Of a DNA stretch of 64,000 nt, positions 43,718-53,388 are shown one piece after another. The notes beneath the pieces are model-generated. The model worked only from the letters and a program-made list of their open reading frames with translations. It made no database searches and was not told the origin of the DNA. How positions within the stretch are numbered: position 1 is the stretch's first letter; the number at the start of each line of letters is the position of its first letter. The position numbers and the translations under genes are program-made. Origin of the DNA: Desulfovibrio sp. (lineage in GTDB: Bacteria; Desulfobacterota; Desulfovibrionia; Desulfovibrionales; Desulfovibrionaceae); assembly GCA_031279825.1 (NCBI GenBank), contig JAITHT010000081.1, positions 62,001 through 126,000 of the forward strand, given 5' to 3'.

Positions 43718-44965
43718 TCAGTCCAGGAAGCTCCACCGTAGTATCTGAAAAATAATAATGCAACTGAAACCGGCAATAGGTACCGTCAACACCCAGAAGA
43801 GCAGGATTTTCGCCAATACTCGAAAATCAACCGCATGGAATCCTCTGGCGAGGCCAACCCCTACGACCGAACCGACGGCGGCATGGGTGGTGGATACCGG
43901 CAACCCGAGATTAGAGGCCATCAGCACGGTGGTGGCTGAGCCGAAAGCGACGGCGAATCCCCGGCTGTTATTTATTTTTGTGATGCGCTCGCCTACTGTT
44001 CCCATGACTTTGTATCCCAGACAAAAGATGCCGGAAGCTATGCCCAGCCCTCCCATGATCAGCAACCATACGGGAATATCCAGTTGTCCCGCCATGCTGC
44101 CCTGCGTCGCGATAAAGTAAATGGCGATTACCGGACCGATGGCGTTGGCCACGTCATTGGCGCCCTGGGAAAGGGCCACATAGCATGCCGTTCCCACCTG
44201 CATGCGCCGGAATACTCCCTCGACCTGCGCGCGAGGAGTACCCTCGGGCATATCTTTTTCAATGAGTTTGGGTAGATAGTGGCGTAATACGAGCATACTG
44301 ACGGCGGCAAGCAGCAGGGCAAGACAGATCCCTTGCCAACCCGCAAGATGCATTTGCCGACCGTATGGCGTTTTATAGCAGAACGACAGTATAATAATAG
44401 CCAGCGTAACGGCTATCCAGAATGGAGCCCAACGTATGGCCGACCTGACGATCTGACGGCTGTACAGTATTGTTCCGCGGATATGCACAAAGACAATAAA
44501 GGAAATGAGCGCGCCGAAAAAGGGAGAAACTATCCAGGAGACAATCACGCCGATCAGATTCCACCACTGCACCACGTCAGGCCCCCCGGCAATCAGACCG
44601 AAGCCCACAATACTGCCGACGATGGAGTGCGTGGAAGAAACGGGCAATGCCGTGCATGTGGCGATCAATACCCATAATCCCGAGGACAAAAGAGCGGCAA
44701 ACATGCCGATCATGAGTATCGACTGATTATGAATGACGTCCGGGTTGATTATGCCGCGACAGATGGTGGCGGCGACCTGGGAACCCAGAAAGACCGCTCC
44801 GATGAAATTAAGCAGAGCGGCTATTATGACCGCCTGACGGAGAGAAATGGCCTTGGCGCCCACAGCGGCGGCCATGGAGTTGGCTACGTCATTGGCCCCC
44901 AGGCTGAAGGCCATGAGAAAGCCGCCCAGAACGGCCGCGATAAAAATGCCGTGCGTAAATTCCAT
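43718..44965 (-). CDS. inorganic phosphate transporter, Pit family
   Basis: 415 residues and about ten membrane segments. The two inverted GANDVANSM/GANDVANAI signature blocks (about 24-34 and 270) are present, with SSTHSIVGSIVGF and SSTHAAVGSVVGVG-like repeats, a hallmark of PiT. It imports phosphate with a proton or sodium ion at the cytoplasmic membrane. Its ATG overlaps the TGA stop of the thioesterase, so the two are coupled. The PhoU-like gene follows. Confidence 0.93.
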   Translation of the reverse strand: MEFTHGIFIAAVLGGFLMAFSLGANDVANSMAAAVGAKAISLRQAVIIAALLNFIGAVFLGSQVAATICRGIINPDVIHNQSILMIGMFAALLSSGLWVLIATCTALPVSSTHSIVGSIVGFGLIAGGPDVVQWWNLIGVIVSWIVSPFFGALISFIVFVHIRGTILYSRQIVRSAIRWAPFWIAVTLAIIILSFCYKTPYGRQMHLAGWQGICLALLLAAVSMLVLRHYLPKLIEKDMPEGTPRAQVEGVFRRMQVGTACYVALSQGANDVANAIGPVIAIYFIATQGSMAGQLDIPVWLLIMGGLGIASGIFCLGYKVMGTVGERITKINNSRGFAVAFGSATTVLMASNLGLPVSTTHAAVGSVVGVGLARGFHAVDFRVLAKILLFWVLTVPIAGFSCIIIFQILRWSFLD

Positions 44966-45438
44966 CAGCTTACCGTAAGTGCTTTTGACCGCGTAGGCTG
45001 TTTGGAGTAGGCGCTATCGCCGGAATGCACGTAGAAGGTTCCACCGGCTGTGGCCAACAGGCGATCAGATGAATCGCGCACGGAGGCTGAAGCCACGACC
45101 AATTTACGCCCTTTTTTCACTACGTCGGCCTCGGCGATGATATCGCCTTCCTTGTCCGGATCCGCCGCGCGCAGGTAGCGTATATTCATTTCCGCAGTGG
45201 CAATGGGCTGATGGGAGGCAAAGAGAGAAAGCACGGCGTGGGCCATGCATTCGTCAGCCAAAGTCGCCAGGAGGCCTCCGGCCACCTGCCCTCCCCCCTG
45301 GCGCAGGTGGGGGCCGATGGGCATGACGATGGAAGCCTTGCCCTGTTCGGCAAACGTCAGGCGCACCCGCAGAAAGGCGAACAGGGGGTTAACTTTTTGG
45401 TCAAATTGTCTCACGGCTTCAAGATAGTTTTGAGGCAT
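44965..45438 (-). CDS. PaaI/DUF4442-type hotdog thioesterase
   Basis: 157 residues, hotdog fold. FLRVRLTFAEQGKASIVMPIGPHLRQGGGQVAGGLLATLADECMAHAVLS holds the conserved acid and glycines of PaaI-type acyl-CoA thioesterases; TAEMNIRYLRAA and IIAEADVVKKGRKLVVASASV complete it. Acyl-CoA or a related thioester is the likely substrate; no specific one can be named. The start has AAGGAG five bases upstream. It is the first gene of a unit with the phosphate transporter, an unexpected partner. Confidence 0.9.
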   Translation of the reverse strand: MPQNYLEAVRQFDQKVNPLFAFLRVRLTFAEQGKASIVMPIGPHLRQGGGQVAGGLLATLADECMAHAVLSLFASHQPIATAEMNIRYLRAADPDKEGDIIAEADVVKKGRKLVVASASVRDSSDRLLATAGGTFYVHSGDSAYSKQPTRSKALTVS

Positions 45439-45528
45439 ACACGCTCCTTAGGCGTAATCGCGGCGCTGTCTGCGCTCCTTCGGATACTCCCGCATGCGGT
45501 ATCCGCAGAAAATACACGCGGAGGAGCT

Positions 45529-46392
45529 TCATGCGGGCGGTACGGCGCGTCCCGTGAAACGAAGCAGGCCGTCCAGGGTCGTATAGGGGTGTGGAGGACA
45601 GCCGGGAACATACAGGTCAACGGGCAAATGAGCAAGGGCGCCTTCAGTCCCTTGACCTGAATCGCCGGAGGGCAGAGCCCTGAATATGCCGCCGGAAATG
45701 GCGCACGCTCCCACGGCGATGACGACTTTAGGAGACGCCATGGCGTTATGGCATTTGAACAAGGCTTTCTGCATGTTGTGCGGTACGGGGCCTGTCAGGG
45801 CCATGGCGTCGGCATGCCGGGGAGACGCGACAAAGTCTATGCCGAAGCGGGAAAGATCGAATACCACGGTGCCGAGCACGTTGAGATCCGCCTCACAGGC
45901 TCCGCAACCGGCGGCCGTGACCTGGCGCAAGCGAAACGATAGGGTAAAGGCCCCGCTTGCGGCGCGGGTGGGCGTTAACGGCAATTCGGGCAATTGAAAA
46001 AAACGCTCCTGCCGCAAGGGCAGCGATTGGCTCACGTTTTGCGCTTCGCCTGGCATATACTCCGACGGGCGGATGAGCAGGGCATGCCGCTCGGTGGAAG
46101 CCAGTCTCCAGTCTGTGGTAAACACCAATGCCTGTGTGGGGCAGCTTCCGGCGCAGGCGCCGCAAAAGGTGCATACGCCCATATCTAAAGTCGGAGAGCC
46201 GTTATCACACTCGATAGCCCCTATCGGGCAGGCCAGACGGCACAGGTCACAGTCTCTTCCCTGCGCGCCCGTACAAAGGCCGGCATCAATGAAGGGCCGT
46301 CCCCGAAAACGGGGAGGCAGGGTCGGCGAATCGGCGGGAAAGGGCACGGTACGGTGTTTCTGACGAAATCGCTCGAAAAGGATATCCAGCAT
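45529..46392 (-). CDS. hydrogenase-4/Ehr-type small subunit fused to a ferredoxin
   Basis: 287 residues. The N-terminal ferredoxin-type part (about 35-90) carries DCDLCRLACP and CTFCGACAGSCP, two 4Fe-4S sites as in HycF/HyfH. The rest is a NuoB/HycG/HyfI-like small subunit with the N2-type cluster: CGACEAD, VGACAISGG and PGCPPHPYTTL. In E. coli the two parts are separate proteins. Start 46392 has GAAAGAG upstream. It ends the leftward six-gene operon; a decayed family 3 repeat fills the gap before it. Confidence 0.85.
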   Translation of the reverse strand: MLDILFERFRQKHRTVPFPADSPTLPPRFRGRPFIDAGLCTGAQGRDCDLCRLACPIGAIECDNGSPTLDMGVCTFCGACAGSCPTQALVFTTDWRLASTERHALLIRPSEYMPGEAQNVSQSLPLRQERFFQLPELPLTPTRAASGAFTLSFRLRQVTAAGCGACEADLNVLGTVVFDLSRFGIDFVASPRHADAMALTGPVPHNMQKALFKCHNAMASPKVVIAVGACAISGGIFRALPSGDSGQGTEGALAHLPVDLYVPGCPPHPYTTLDGLLRFTGRAVPPA

Positions 46393-46409
46393 ACAAAGAC
46401 TCTTTCGAT

Positions 46410-46493
46410 TCGCGGTTTTCGGCACGGCTCACGGCGGCTTTGCCGTCGCGCCGCCTTTTAAGGCGGCGCGAAAAGTCACTGATGAGTGATTGC
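46410..46493 (+). repeat. dispersed structured repeat, family 3, decayed copy C
   Basis: CGCGGTTTTCGGC, then GGCTCACGGCGGCTT, CGCGCCG and AAAAGTCACTGATGAGTGA match, in order, the blocks of the copies at 33846 and 55318, with substitutions. It lies between the large and small subunit genes of the hydrogenase-like operon. Confidence 0.6.
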
Positions 46494-46500
46494 TATACGA

Positions 46501-48090
46501 CTACAGGTCATGCCCGCAATAAGAGAGATTAAAGCTTTTGTTGCACAGAGGAAAATCAGAGATCTGCTGCCCTCTCAGAGCCATAGCCAATCCCATCCAG
46601 TTATGGAACGAGGGATCGGCGATCGTGTAAGCGGCCAAACGCCCGCTGTCGTCTGTGATGCCGACATGACACACTTCTCCCCGCCAACCTTCCACAAGAG
46701 AGACGGCAAGATATTCGGGCATAAGCGTAGGTATGGCGGGGGATTCGGCGCATACGGCATCCTCTCCGTCCTCATCAAGAAAATCGGTAAGCAGGCGCTG
46801 ACAGAAGGCGACGGAAGCGGCAATCTCGTCGTGACGCACTTTGGCGCGGGAATATACGTCTCCCGCAGAGGCTACGCATAAATCGGGCGGCGTGGGCAAA
46901 TCAGGCAGGGGCAGACTGTGTCTGGCATCCCGCTTCAGCCCGGAGGCGCGCGCGGCCACTCCCACCATACCGAGGCGCAGGGCCGTTTCCACGGATACGG
47001 AGCCGACGGCGGACAACCTGGCGGCAACCGAAGAAGAATCCCACATAAGCTTGAGGGCGCCCATGACGTCTTTGCCCGTAAGGGTCATTCTTTCCTTGAG
47101 ACGCAAGACCAGAGAATGATTTAAGTCATGGAGGACTCCGCCGGGGACGAGCAGCCCGCGTCCAAAACGGCTGCCGCAAATCATGGCGGACATGTTCAAC
47201 CAATCGCCGCGTAAGCGCCCGCAATAGGATAACGTGGGCAAAAAGCCGATATCCCCGGCCAACGCCCCCATATCTCCCGTATGATTGGCCAGGCGCTCAA
47301 GCTCAAGGGCCAGAGCGCGCACCAACTGACCGCGCGGAGAAGGAGCGGCGTCGGCCAGGGCTTCCATGTTGGTGCAGTATGCCCATGTATGGGCTATAGT
47401 GCTGTCGCCGGCGATGGTTTCCATAAGGGCCAAGGTGCGCGGATACGGGCCGTTCCTGAGCAGGCTTTCCATTCCCCGGTGGTGGTAGCCCAAAGAGATT
47501 TCCAGGTGCAGAACCTTTTCCCCCAGGCACTGGAAACGAAAATGTCCGCACTCTATGACGCCGGCATGGATAGGCCCCACGGATACCTCATGGATGTCGT
47601 CTCCATATATATGGAAAAAGTCCGTATCCCCTATTTCCGGCCCGCCTGTTTTTTCGAAACGTACAGGCTTGAGCCAGGGATGCCCTTCAGGCGTGATGCC
47701 GTGTTTTTCATATATTTCGCGCTCGAACAGATGCATTTGCGGCGTGTGTTTGGCAAAAGAGGTATACCTGCCGGAGACCCCGGCCGTTGCGGCGTGCAGC
47801 TTGCCGCTTGTATCCGAAGCCAGAATGGCGATTAAACGGTGCGTATGTTCGCCGTCTTTCTCCGACGGGGTGAAACACGATGCGGGCAAGGCGAAAAAAG
47901 AGATCACCCTGCCGCCATTCCGAACCGTGTTGACCAGCCAATGGCTGAAATGGCTGAAACTGAGTTGGGGTACGGCCTGTAAAGGGACAGCGCCACCATT
48001 GAGTAACTGCAGTGAGTCAGGGGTTCCGGACGGGAATCCCCCCGCTTGTCCTTGCTGTGATACATTATCGAGATACATGCTGCTTGCCAT
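46501..48090 (-). CDS. hydrogenase-4/Ehr-type large subunit lacking NiFe-binding motifs
   Basis: 529 residues. A NuoC-like front part (about 30-175) is fused to a NuoD/HycE-like body, as in HyfG and HycE. At the position of the L1 motif RxCGxCGFAHS, this protein has ETIAGDSTIAHT, so both cysteines are gone. At the C-terminus, DPCxxC is replaced by a DFPLCNKSFNLSYCGHDL pattern. Both pairs that hold the NiFe centre are missing, which is the mark of the energy-converting hydrogenase-related (Ehr) complexes. It probably couples another redox step to ion pumping. Confidence 0.88.
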   Translation of the reverse strand: MASSMYLDNVSQQGQAGGFPSGTPDSLQLLNGGAVPLQAVPQLSFSHFSHWLVNTVRNGGRVISFFALPASCFTPSEKDGEHTHRLIAILASDTSGKLHAATAGVSGRYTSFAKHTPQMHLFEREIYEKHGITPEGHPWLKPVRFEKTGGPEIGDTDFFHIYGDDIHEVSVGPIHAGVIECGHFRFQCLGEKVLHLEISLGYHHRGMESLLRNGPYPRTLALMETIAGDSTIAHTWAYCTNMEALADAAPSPRGQLVRALALELERLANHTGDMGALAGDIGFLPTLSYCGRLRGDWLNMSAMICGSRFGRGLLVPGGVLHDLNHSLVLRLKERMTLTGKDVMGALKLMWDSSSVAARLSAVGSVSVETALRLGMVGVAARASGLKRDARHSLPLPDLPTPPDLCVASAGDVYSRAKVRHDEIAASVAFCQRLLTDFLDEDGEDAVCAESPAIPTLMPEYLAVSLVEGWRGEVCHVGITDDSGRLAAYTIADPSFHNWMGLAMALRGQQISDFPLCNKSFNLSYCGHDL

Positions 48091-48117
48091 AGCTGCCTTG
48101 TACGAAGATTGTGTCTG

Positions 48118-49590
48118 TCACGGTTTAAAAGCCAAAGCTGCGGCGAGATCCAGGGCTTCGCCGAACCATTCGGGCATCATGATGCCGAGGCTCAGCACAA
48201 GCAGCATAAGACAAAAAGACGGAACGGTCAGAAAGAGATTTTCCGTTCTCGCCGGTCTGATGCCGGGAGGAGTTTTTCCCTGGCACATATGGAGAATCGG
48301 AGTAATCATGCCGACAAAGATAATCCCTAGAAGCGCCAGATATAACAGCGCCGGCCAGAAGTTTCCCTGCCGCAGAATTCCTTGAAGCACGGAATATTCA
48401 CTGATGAACAGGCCAAAGGGAGGAAATCCGGCAATGGCAAATATGCCGGCCAACCATAAGGGACCGGTAAAAGGCAGGGTTTTGGCGAGACCGGTCACGT
48501 CATGGCCGGATTTGGTGTTGTATTTGGCCAGAATATTGCCCGCGAGGAGGAATAAGGCGGCTTTAGCCAGGGAATGATTGATCATATGCAAAACGCCGCC
48601 GCGTGCCGCCTCCATGCCCGAACCCAGGGCAATCAGCAGTATGCCCATGTGTTCGACGCTGGAATAGGCCAGCATGCGTTTGAAATCACCCTGGCCGACG
48701 ATGAACATGGCGGCGACAAGCATGGAAAGAAAGCCGAAGGCCAGTAGCAGACTGCTGGCGAACTCGCCAAATCCCACAGCCGTACTGATCTGGAACAGTC
48801 TGAATATTCCCAGAAAAGCGCAGTTGAGCAACGCGCCTGAAAGCAGGGCCGATACCAAAGAAGGCGCTTCGCTGTGGGCATCGGGCAACCATGTATGCAT
48901 AGGCGCGACGCCCATTTTAGTGCCGTAGCCGATGAAAAGAAAGACAAAGGCGGCTTTGAACCAGCCGGGGTAAATATTGCCGGCGTTAAGGATCAACGCG
49001 TCCACGCTCATGCTTGAAGCAGGGCGTTCCTGGGTATGCACGGAGATGTCCAGAAGCACATTGCCGATAAGCGCCAAGGCTATACCCACGGAACAAATCA
49101 GGAGATATTTCCACGTGGCTTCCAGGGATCTCCGGTGCCGATGAAAATAAATGAGCGGCGCGCTGACCAGCGTTGTCGTTTCAATGCCCACCCAGAGCAG
49201 GCCGAAATGCCGCGTAATCGCAACCAGTACCGCCGACGTTAAAAAAAGCAGCAGGCACGCGGTAAAGGTCGCTTCCGGCGCGTTGGAAAAATGCAGGCCC
49301 TGCTGAAAATCCTTACGTACGCCCGCGGTTTCTGATCGGAAATACCCAACGGCATAGACGGAGGCAACAAAAAAAAGAAGGGTTGTCAGGGTGAGGACAA
49401 GCTTCCCCATGGCATCAAGCTGAAATATTTCTTCATTAAAGGAAATAGGCGGTATTATCCAGCAGGAAAGCGCCAAAAGCAACTCTCCCCCGGCGACCGT
49501 CAACAGCACAAGACGCCTTGGGGCATCCGTCGGAATGAACCAGGAAGCAATAGCGGCGGCAAAGGGCAGGCAAAGCAGTGCGATAAACAT
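48118..49590 (-). CDS. hydrogenase-4/Ehr-type membrane subunit F (NuoM-like)
   Basis: 490 residues and about 14 membrane segments, an antiporter-like NuoL/M/N relative resembling HyfF. Motifs include HFGLLWVGIETTTLVSAPLI, GYGTKMGVAPMHTWLPDAHSEAPS (a conserved lysine and histidine on the proton path) and MLAYSSVEHMGILLIALG. It is expected to pump protons or sodium in the complex. It begins three bases after the stop of the HyfE-like gene. Confidence 0.9.
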   Translation of the reverse strand: MFIALLCLPFAAAIASWFIPTDAPRRLVLLTVAGGELLLALSCWIIPPISFNEEIFQLDAMGKLVLTLTTLLFFVASVYAVGYFRSETAGVRKDFQQGLHFSNAPEATFTACLLLFLTSAVLVAITRHFGLLWVGIETTTLVSAPLIYFHRHRRSLEATWKYLLICSVGIALALIGNVLLDISVHTQERPASSMSVDALILNAGNIYPGWFKAAFVFLFIGYGTKMGVAPMHTWLPDAHSEAPSLVSALLSGALLNCAFLGIFRLFQISTAVGFGEFASSLLLAFGFLSMLVAAMFIVGQGDFKRMLAYSSVEHMGILLIALGSGMEAARGGVLHMINHSLAKAALFLLAGNILAKYNTKSGHDVTGLAKTLPFTGPLWLAGIFAIAGFPPFGLFISEYSVLQGILRQGNFWPALLYLALLGIIFVGMITPILHMCQGKTPPGIRPARTENLFLTVPSFCLMLLVLSLGIMMPEWFGEALDLAAALAFKP

Positions 49591-49593
49591 GAT

Positions 49594-50259
49594 TTAATCC
49601 CGTAGCACCGCAAAGCGGTCCACGTCCGTGGATTCAAAAACCCGGTAAATATGAAGAACGGCAATACCCATAACAAAAATACCCACCAGAATATCCAAAA
49701 GGATGGAAAGCTCAAGCCACAGATTTTCATACTGGATCATAGGCACGTTCAGAAGATAGATACCGTTTTCCAGTACGAGGTAGCCGAAGATTTGATTCAA
49801 GGCGGTTCGCTGCGTGACAATGAGCAGCAGGCCGGCAAAGATGGTAGTGAAAGAGGTGGGAAACACCTGTGAAAATAGAGCGTTAAAGGTAAGTCCCAGA
49901 CGTCCCGCCAGCCAGAGGGAAAGCATAAAGCCGCATAAGCCGATCAGCACGCAGACTGTACTGCCCACATAAGGTCGCATGGCGGAGAACGGAAGTTGCT
50001 TCATTGTGCGCCAGAGCAGCCAGGGGAGCAAGATTCCTTTGGTGCCGAAAAAAATGGCTGCGACCACCCACGGATAGATAGCGGTTTCTCCGGTATGCAT
50101 CAAAAGAGGCAGCGCGCCGAGCAGCATGCCCTGCAATGCGATAAGCCTGATGCAGACGCGGCGGTGTTCAGCCGCAAGAAGGCTCAAATCCGTGAGCACG
50201 ATGAAGCCCAGGATTACATGCAGCCAGCCCATGGAGGAAAAGAAAGGAACGCCGGACAT
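49594..50259 (-). CDS. hydrogenase-4/Ehr-type membrane subunit E
   Basis: 221 residues, about seven membrane segments. It follows the HyfE pattern: LHVILGFIVLTDLSLLAAEHRRVCIRLIALQGMLLG at the start and IFGYLVLENGIYLLNVPM in the middle, the latter recalling NuoK. It forms part of the membrane arm of the complex. Genes on both sides are at three-base spacing. Confidence 0.88.
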   Translation of the reverse strand: MSGVPFFSSMGWLHVILGFIVLTDLSLLAAEHRRVCIRLIALQGMLLGALPLLMHTGETAIYPWVVAAIFFGTKGILLPWLLWRTMKQLPFSAMRPYVGSTVCVLIGLCGFMLSLWLAGRLGLTFNALFSQVFPTSFTTIFAGLLLIVTQRTALNQIFGYLVLENGIYLLNVPMIQYENLWLELSILLDILVGIFVMGIAVLHIYRVFESTDVDRFAVLRD

Positions 50260-50262
50260 AGA

Positions 50263-51237
50263 CTACCTCCATAAACTCAAGGCCGCAAGACAGGCAAACG
50301 AACCTGCCAGGGTAAGCACTTGAGGTACGCGTTCAAGGCGCAGCCGAGCCATGGCCGACTCCACGCAACCTACCAGTGCGGCAATGCAGAGGATCATCAA
50401 CAACATCGTTCCCGCTTCAAGGGCAAAGGAGGGAAAAGACCCGGCAGGACTGCTTCTTTCGGCAAAACCCCATACACCCGCCTGGGGTATGGCTATCCCG
50501 CTGATAATCAGACAGAATATCCACAGTTTCAGGGATGCCGAGTATTCCAGCAAGGCCAGATCCGGACCGCTGTGATCCAGGATCATAACTTCGTGGATCA
50601 TGGTCAGTTCAAGATGCGTATTGGGATCATCCACAGGTATGCGGCTGTTCTCTACAAGCAGCAATAAAAACAAAGCGATGGCAAGCAAGAGGTACATAGG
50701 CCACTCGGCAAGCCAGAGCGTTGCGGGCAAGCCTCCCAGTATCAAGGAGAGACTGTACTCCCGTGATGCATAAGCGAGCACCATAAGGCAGAAAATCAGG
50801 ATGGGCTCGGCCATGGCGGAGAACAGGCTTTCACGCGCGGCGCCCATGCCCTCAAATGCGCTGCCCGTATCCAGAGCCGCAAGTATAAGCATATAGCGGG
50901 AAAAAGCCAGCAAAGCCGGCATAACGATGAAATCGCCGGGAAACGACAGTACGGCCGGCACTCCGCCGAACGGCAACATGAGCAAGGCCGCCAATGCGGC
51001 GGCAACGCCCGCTACGGGCGCGATGCGAAAAAAGCGCGTGGAGGTCTGCGGATAGACCGAATTCTTGCGCAGCAATTTGTTGATGTCAAAATACAGTTGC
51101 AGGAGCGGCCGCCCCTGTCTGCCGGCCACCTTGGCCTTGACCCGGTTGATAATGCCGAAAAGTAACGGCGCCAGAAGCAGGGAAAGCAGCAGGCATGCGA
51201 TCGAAGCGCAATACTGGGCAGGATACGGCTTGATCAT
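50263..51237 (-). CDS. hydrogenase-4/Ehr-type membrane subunit C (NuoH-like)
   Basis: 324 residues, about eight membrane segments. The NuoH/HyfC family pattern is clear: NRVKAKVAGRQGRPLLQLYFDINKLLRK near the start, ALDTGSAFEGMGAARESLFSAMAEP, and RIPVDDPNTHLELTMIHE, the conserved acidic loop. This subunit joins the Fe-S arm to the pumping subunits. The ATG at 51237 overlaps the upstream stop by four bases (ATGA); the longer frame upstream belongs to the HyfB-like gene. Confidence 0.92.
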   Translation of the reverse strand: MIKPYPAQYCASIACLLLSLLLAPLLFGIINRVKAKVAGRQGRPLLQLYFDINKLLRKNSVYPQTSTRFFRIAPVAGVAAALAALLMLPFGGVPAVLSFPGDFIVMPALLAFSRYMLILAALDTGSAFEGMGAARESLFSAMAEPILIFCLMVLAYASREYSLSLILGGLPATLWLAEWPMYLLLAIALFLLLLVENSRIPVDDPNTHLELTMIHEVMILDHSGPDLALLEYSASLKLWIFCLIISGIAIPQAGVWGFAERSSPAGSFPSFALEAGTMLLMILCIAALVGCVESAMARLRLERVPQVLTLAGSFACLAALSLWR

Positions 51238-53231
51238 GTCCACTCCAGAGCCCAGAAAAGGGCAATGAGCAACGCTGCAAGAATGTATAAGATATACAGA
51301 TTGACCAATCCCCGTTGCAGGCCCTTGGCCGATTCGGCCAAAAAGGCTACCGGCCGGAAAAGCAGCCTGTTCCATAGCGAAGTGGGCCAATCAGCCACTT
51401 CCATACTCGCCGTCGCCTCAGACGGGAAAAAAGCGTCCATACGCGGCAGGCGCAGGCGCGCTCGTATCAAGGGTTGCAGAATGGAAGCCAAGCTGTGGGC
51501 AAAAGAGCCTCCGGAATATTGCATGCGCGCTGTGGGTCGGCAGTAGCCGCAATCCCATGTAATACCTTCTTCAGGAGGATATTTGGCCGCAAGAAAACGT
51601 CTTCCTCCGGCAATCAGCGCGCAGGCCAGTAAAAGCAGGCATCCCGTCAGGGCGTACCATGCGAGCAGATCGCCGCCCAAAACAAAATCCGCTTCCACGA
51701 GGGGAGCTGACGGGTAAAGCGTTTGGGAAAACCATTGCAGTGCAATGCGCAATGCGCGTAGCAGAAAGGGACCGGCCAGACTTGCCCACAGGCAGGATGC
51801 CGCCAGAAATACCATAATCAGGCGAAGTTGCGTTTCCGGTTCGCAGGCGTCGTCGCTTTCCCGTCCTCGCGGCGAGCCCAGAAAGGCAAGGCCGAAAAGG
51901 CGGGCGAACGCGAACAGCGCCAAGCCGGCGATGCACCCCAGAACAAAAAAGGCCGCCCAGAAAATCAGGGAAGATTCTGTTCCGCGCGCGGCATCGGAGC
52001 CCAGGGCAAACCCGAGATAGATCAGCATTTCGCTCATGAATCCGTTGAAGGGAGGCATACCGGCGATGGCGGCCGCCCCCATGGCAAAGCATCCGCCGGT
52101 AAGCGGCAGGCGTTTGTATAATCCCCCCAGGTGCTGGATCTGTGTCGTGTGCGTTCCTTCTTTGACTGCGTTGGCCGCGAGAAACAGCAGACTTTTGAAA
52201 AGCGAATGGTTCCACATATGCAGAAAAGCGCCGGCGAGCAACAACGCCATGGCGACGGAAGCTCCGTTGCGACCGGCCAGAAGAGCGGCACCCAGGGCCA
52301 TGCAGATGATGCCCATATTTTCAGCGCTGGAGTAAGCCAGCGTACGCTTCATGTCCGACTGGGCCGCCCCCAGCAGGATGCCCAGTACCCCGGAAAAAGC
52401 CCCCACTCCCATAAGCGTATAGCTCCACCATGGGTCTCCGGGGCCGAACAGGCTGACAATACGGAAGATGCCGTACATGCCCATGTTCAGCATAGTGCCG
52501 GAAAGCAGCACGGCGACATGTCCCGGCGCTGACGAGTGCGCCTCCGGCATCCACATGTGCAGAGGGATGATACCGCATTTGGCACCAAAGCCGATCAAGG
52601 CCAGTATCAGAAAAATTCCTGCGTTTGCGTGGCCGGCAAGGTTCATATAGGAGGTAAAATCCGAAGCCCCCGCCTCTGTGGTCAGCATGGCGAAAAGAAG
52701 CAGGAGAGGCAGGGCGCCGAGATGCGCGGCCACAAGGTATATCCAGCCCGCAAAACGCTCATCGCCCGTTTTGTCGCTATGAGACAGCAAGAAAAACGGC
52801 GCCAGCGACATAATCTCCCAGAGAATCAAAAAAAGCGCTCCGTCAGCGGCGAGAAGCACCATAGCCATAGCGGCTATGAGCAGGCAGAAAAAAAAAGCAT
52901 GCCTGCCGTGACGCAGTTGATCCGCAAGCAGCCGCATTCTGGCCGGAGCGGCGAGAGATGCCAGGCCGGAAAGCAGAAACAGGGGAATGAGAAACACGCA
53001 TGAAAGCGGATCCAGTTGGAGAAGCACTGTTCCCAGCGGCAAAGCAACCGGCGGCGCTACCGTGTGGACGGTCCCCTCCCAGAGGGAGGCGCCGGCGCCG
53101 GCGAGTCCCAGAATCGCGGCCGGAACGATAAACCAGGGAAGAAAACGCCCGGAGTCCCTGGTCGAGCCGCACGACAAACATACAAGGGCGCAGCAGCAAA
53201 TGAGGACAACAGCAGCAAGAATACAGATCAT
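51234..53231 (-). CDS. hydrogenase-4/Ehr-type membrane subunit B (NuoL-like)
   Basis: 665 residues and about 16 membrane segments. HyfB/HycC-like: LIAAMAMVLLAADGALFLILWEIMSLAPFFLLSHSDK, GFGAKCGIIPLHMWMPEAHSSAPGHVAVLLSGTMLNMGMYG and RTLALSSAENMGIICMALG-like blocks. It holds the key lysines and glutamates of the pumping channel. It is the first gene of the leftward operon. ATG 53231 is preferred; a GTG at 53273 lies inside the family 1 repeat, so it is less likely. Confidence 0.9.
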   Translation of the reverse strand: MICILAAVVLICCCALVCLSCGSTRDSGRFLPWFIVPAAILGLAGAGASLWEGTVHTVAPPVALPLGTVLLQLDPLSCVFLIPLFLLSGLASLAAPARMRLLADQLRHGRHAFFFCLLIAAMAMVLLAADGALFLILWEIMSLAPFFLLSHSDKTGDERFAGWIYLVAAHLGALPLLLLFAMLTTEAGASDFTSYMNLAGHANAGIFLILALIGFGAKCGIIPLHMWMPEAHSSAPGHVAVLLSGTMLNMGMYGIFRIVSLFGPGDPWWSYTLMGVGAFSGVLGILLGAAQSDMKRTLAYSSAENMGIICMALGAALLAGRNGASVAMALLLAGAFLHMWNHSLFKSLLFLAANAVKEGTHTTQIQHLGGLYKRLPLTGGCFAMGAAAIAGMPPFNGFMSEMLIYLGFALGSDAARGTESSLIFWAAFFVLGCIAGLALFAFARLFGLAFLGSPRGRESDDACEPETQLRLIMVFLAASCLWASLAGPFLLRALRIALQWFSQTLYPSAPLVEADFVLGGDLLAWYALTGCLLLLACALIAGGRRFLAAKYPPEEGITWDCGYCRPTARMQYSGGSFAHSLASILQPLIRARLRLPRMDAFFPSEATASMEVADWPTSLWNRLLFRPVAFLAESAKGLQRGLVNLYILYILAALLIALFWALEWT

Positions 53232-53261
53232 ACGGCACAGCGGGGCTACAGAATTCAGACC

Positions 53262-53388
53262 AGAGCGGAACACCTTTGAAAGGCGGCATTCGCCGTTTAC
53301 GATGAAAACACGTTTCGCCTACTCTTCGTGTGTGCGGGTCGGCGTTTACGCTACCGGCTGCCAGAGCATTTTCACTGAAAATGTTCTG
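53262..53388 (-). repeat. dispersed structured repeat, family 1, copy C
   Basis: Reverse-oriented copy with AGAGCGGAACACCTTTGAAA at its left edge, a GATGAAAACACGTTTCGCC block, CTACCGGCTGCC and a closing AGCATTTTCACTGAAAATG. It is more diverged than the copy at 10082. It overlaps the alternative GTG start of the HyfB-like gene. Confidence 0.75.

Noticed and set aside
46501-48090. First impression of a true group 4 NiFe hydrogenase
   Set aside because: Both cysteine pairs that bind NiFe are missing at the expected positions, so Ehr-type is a better call.
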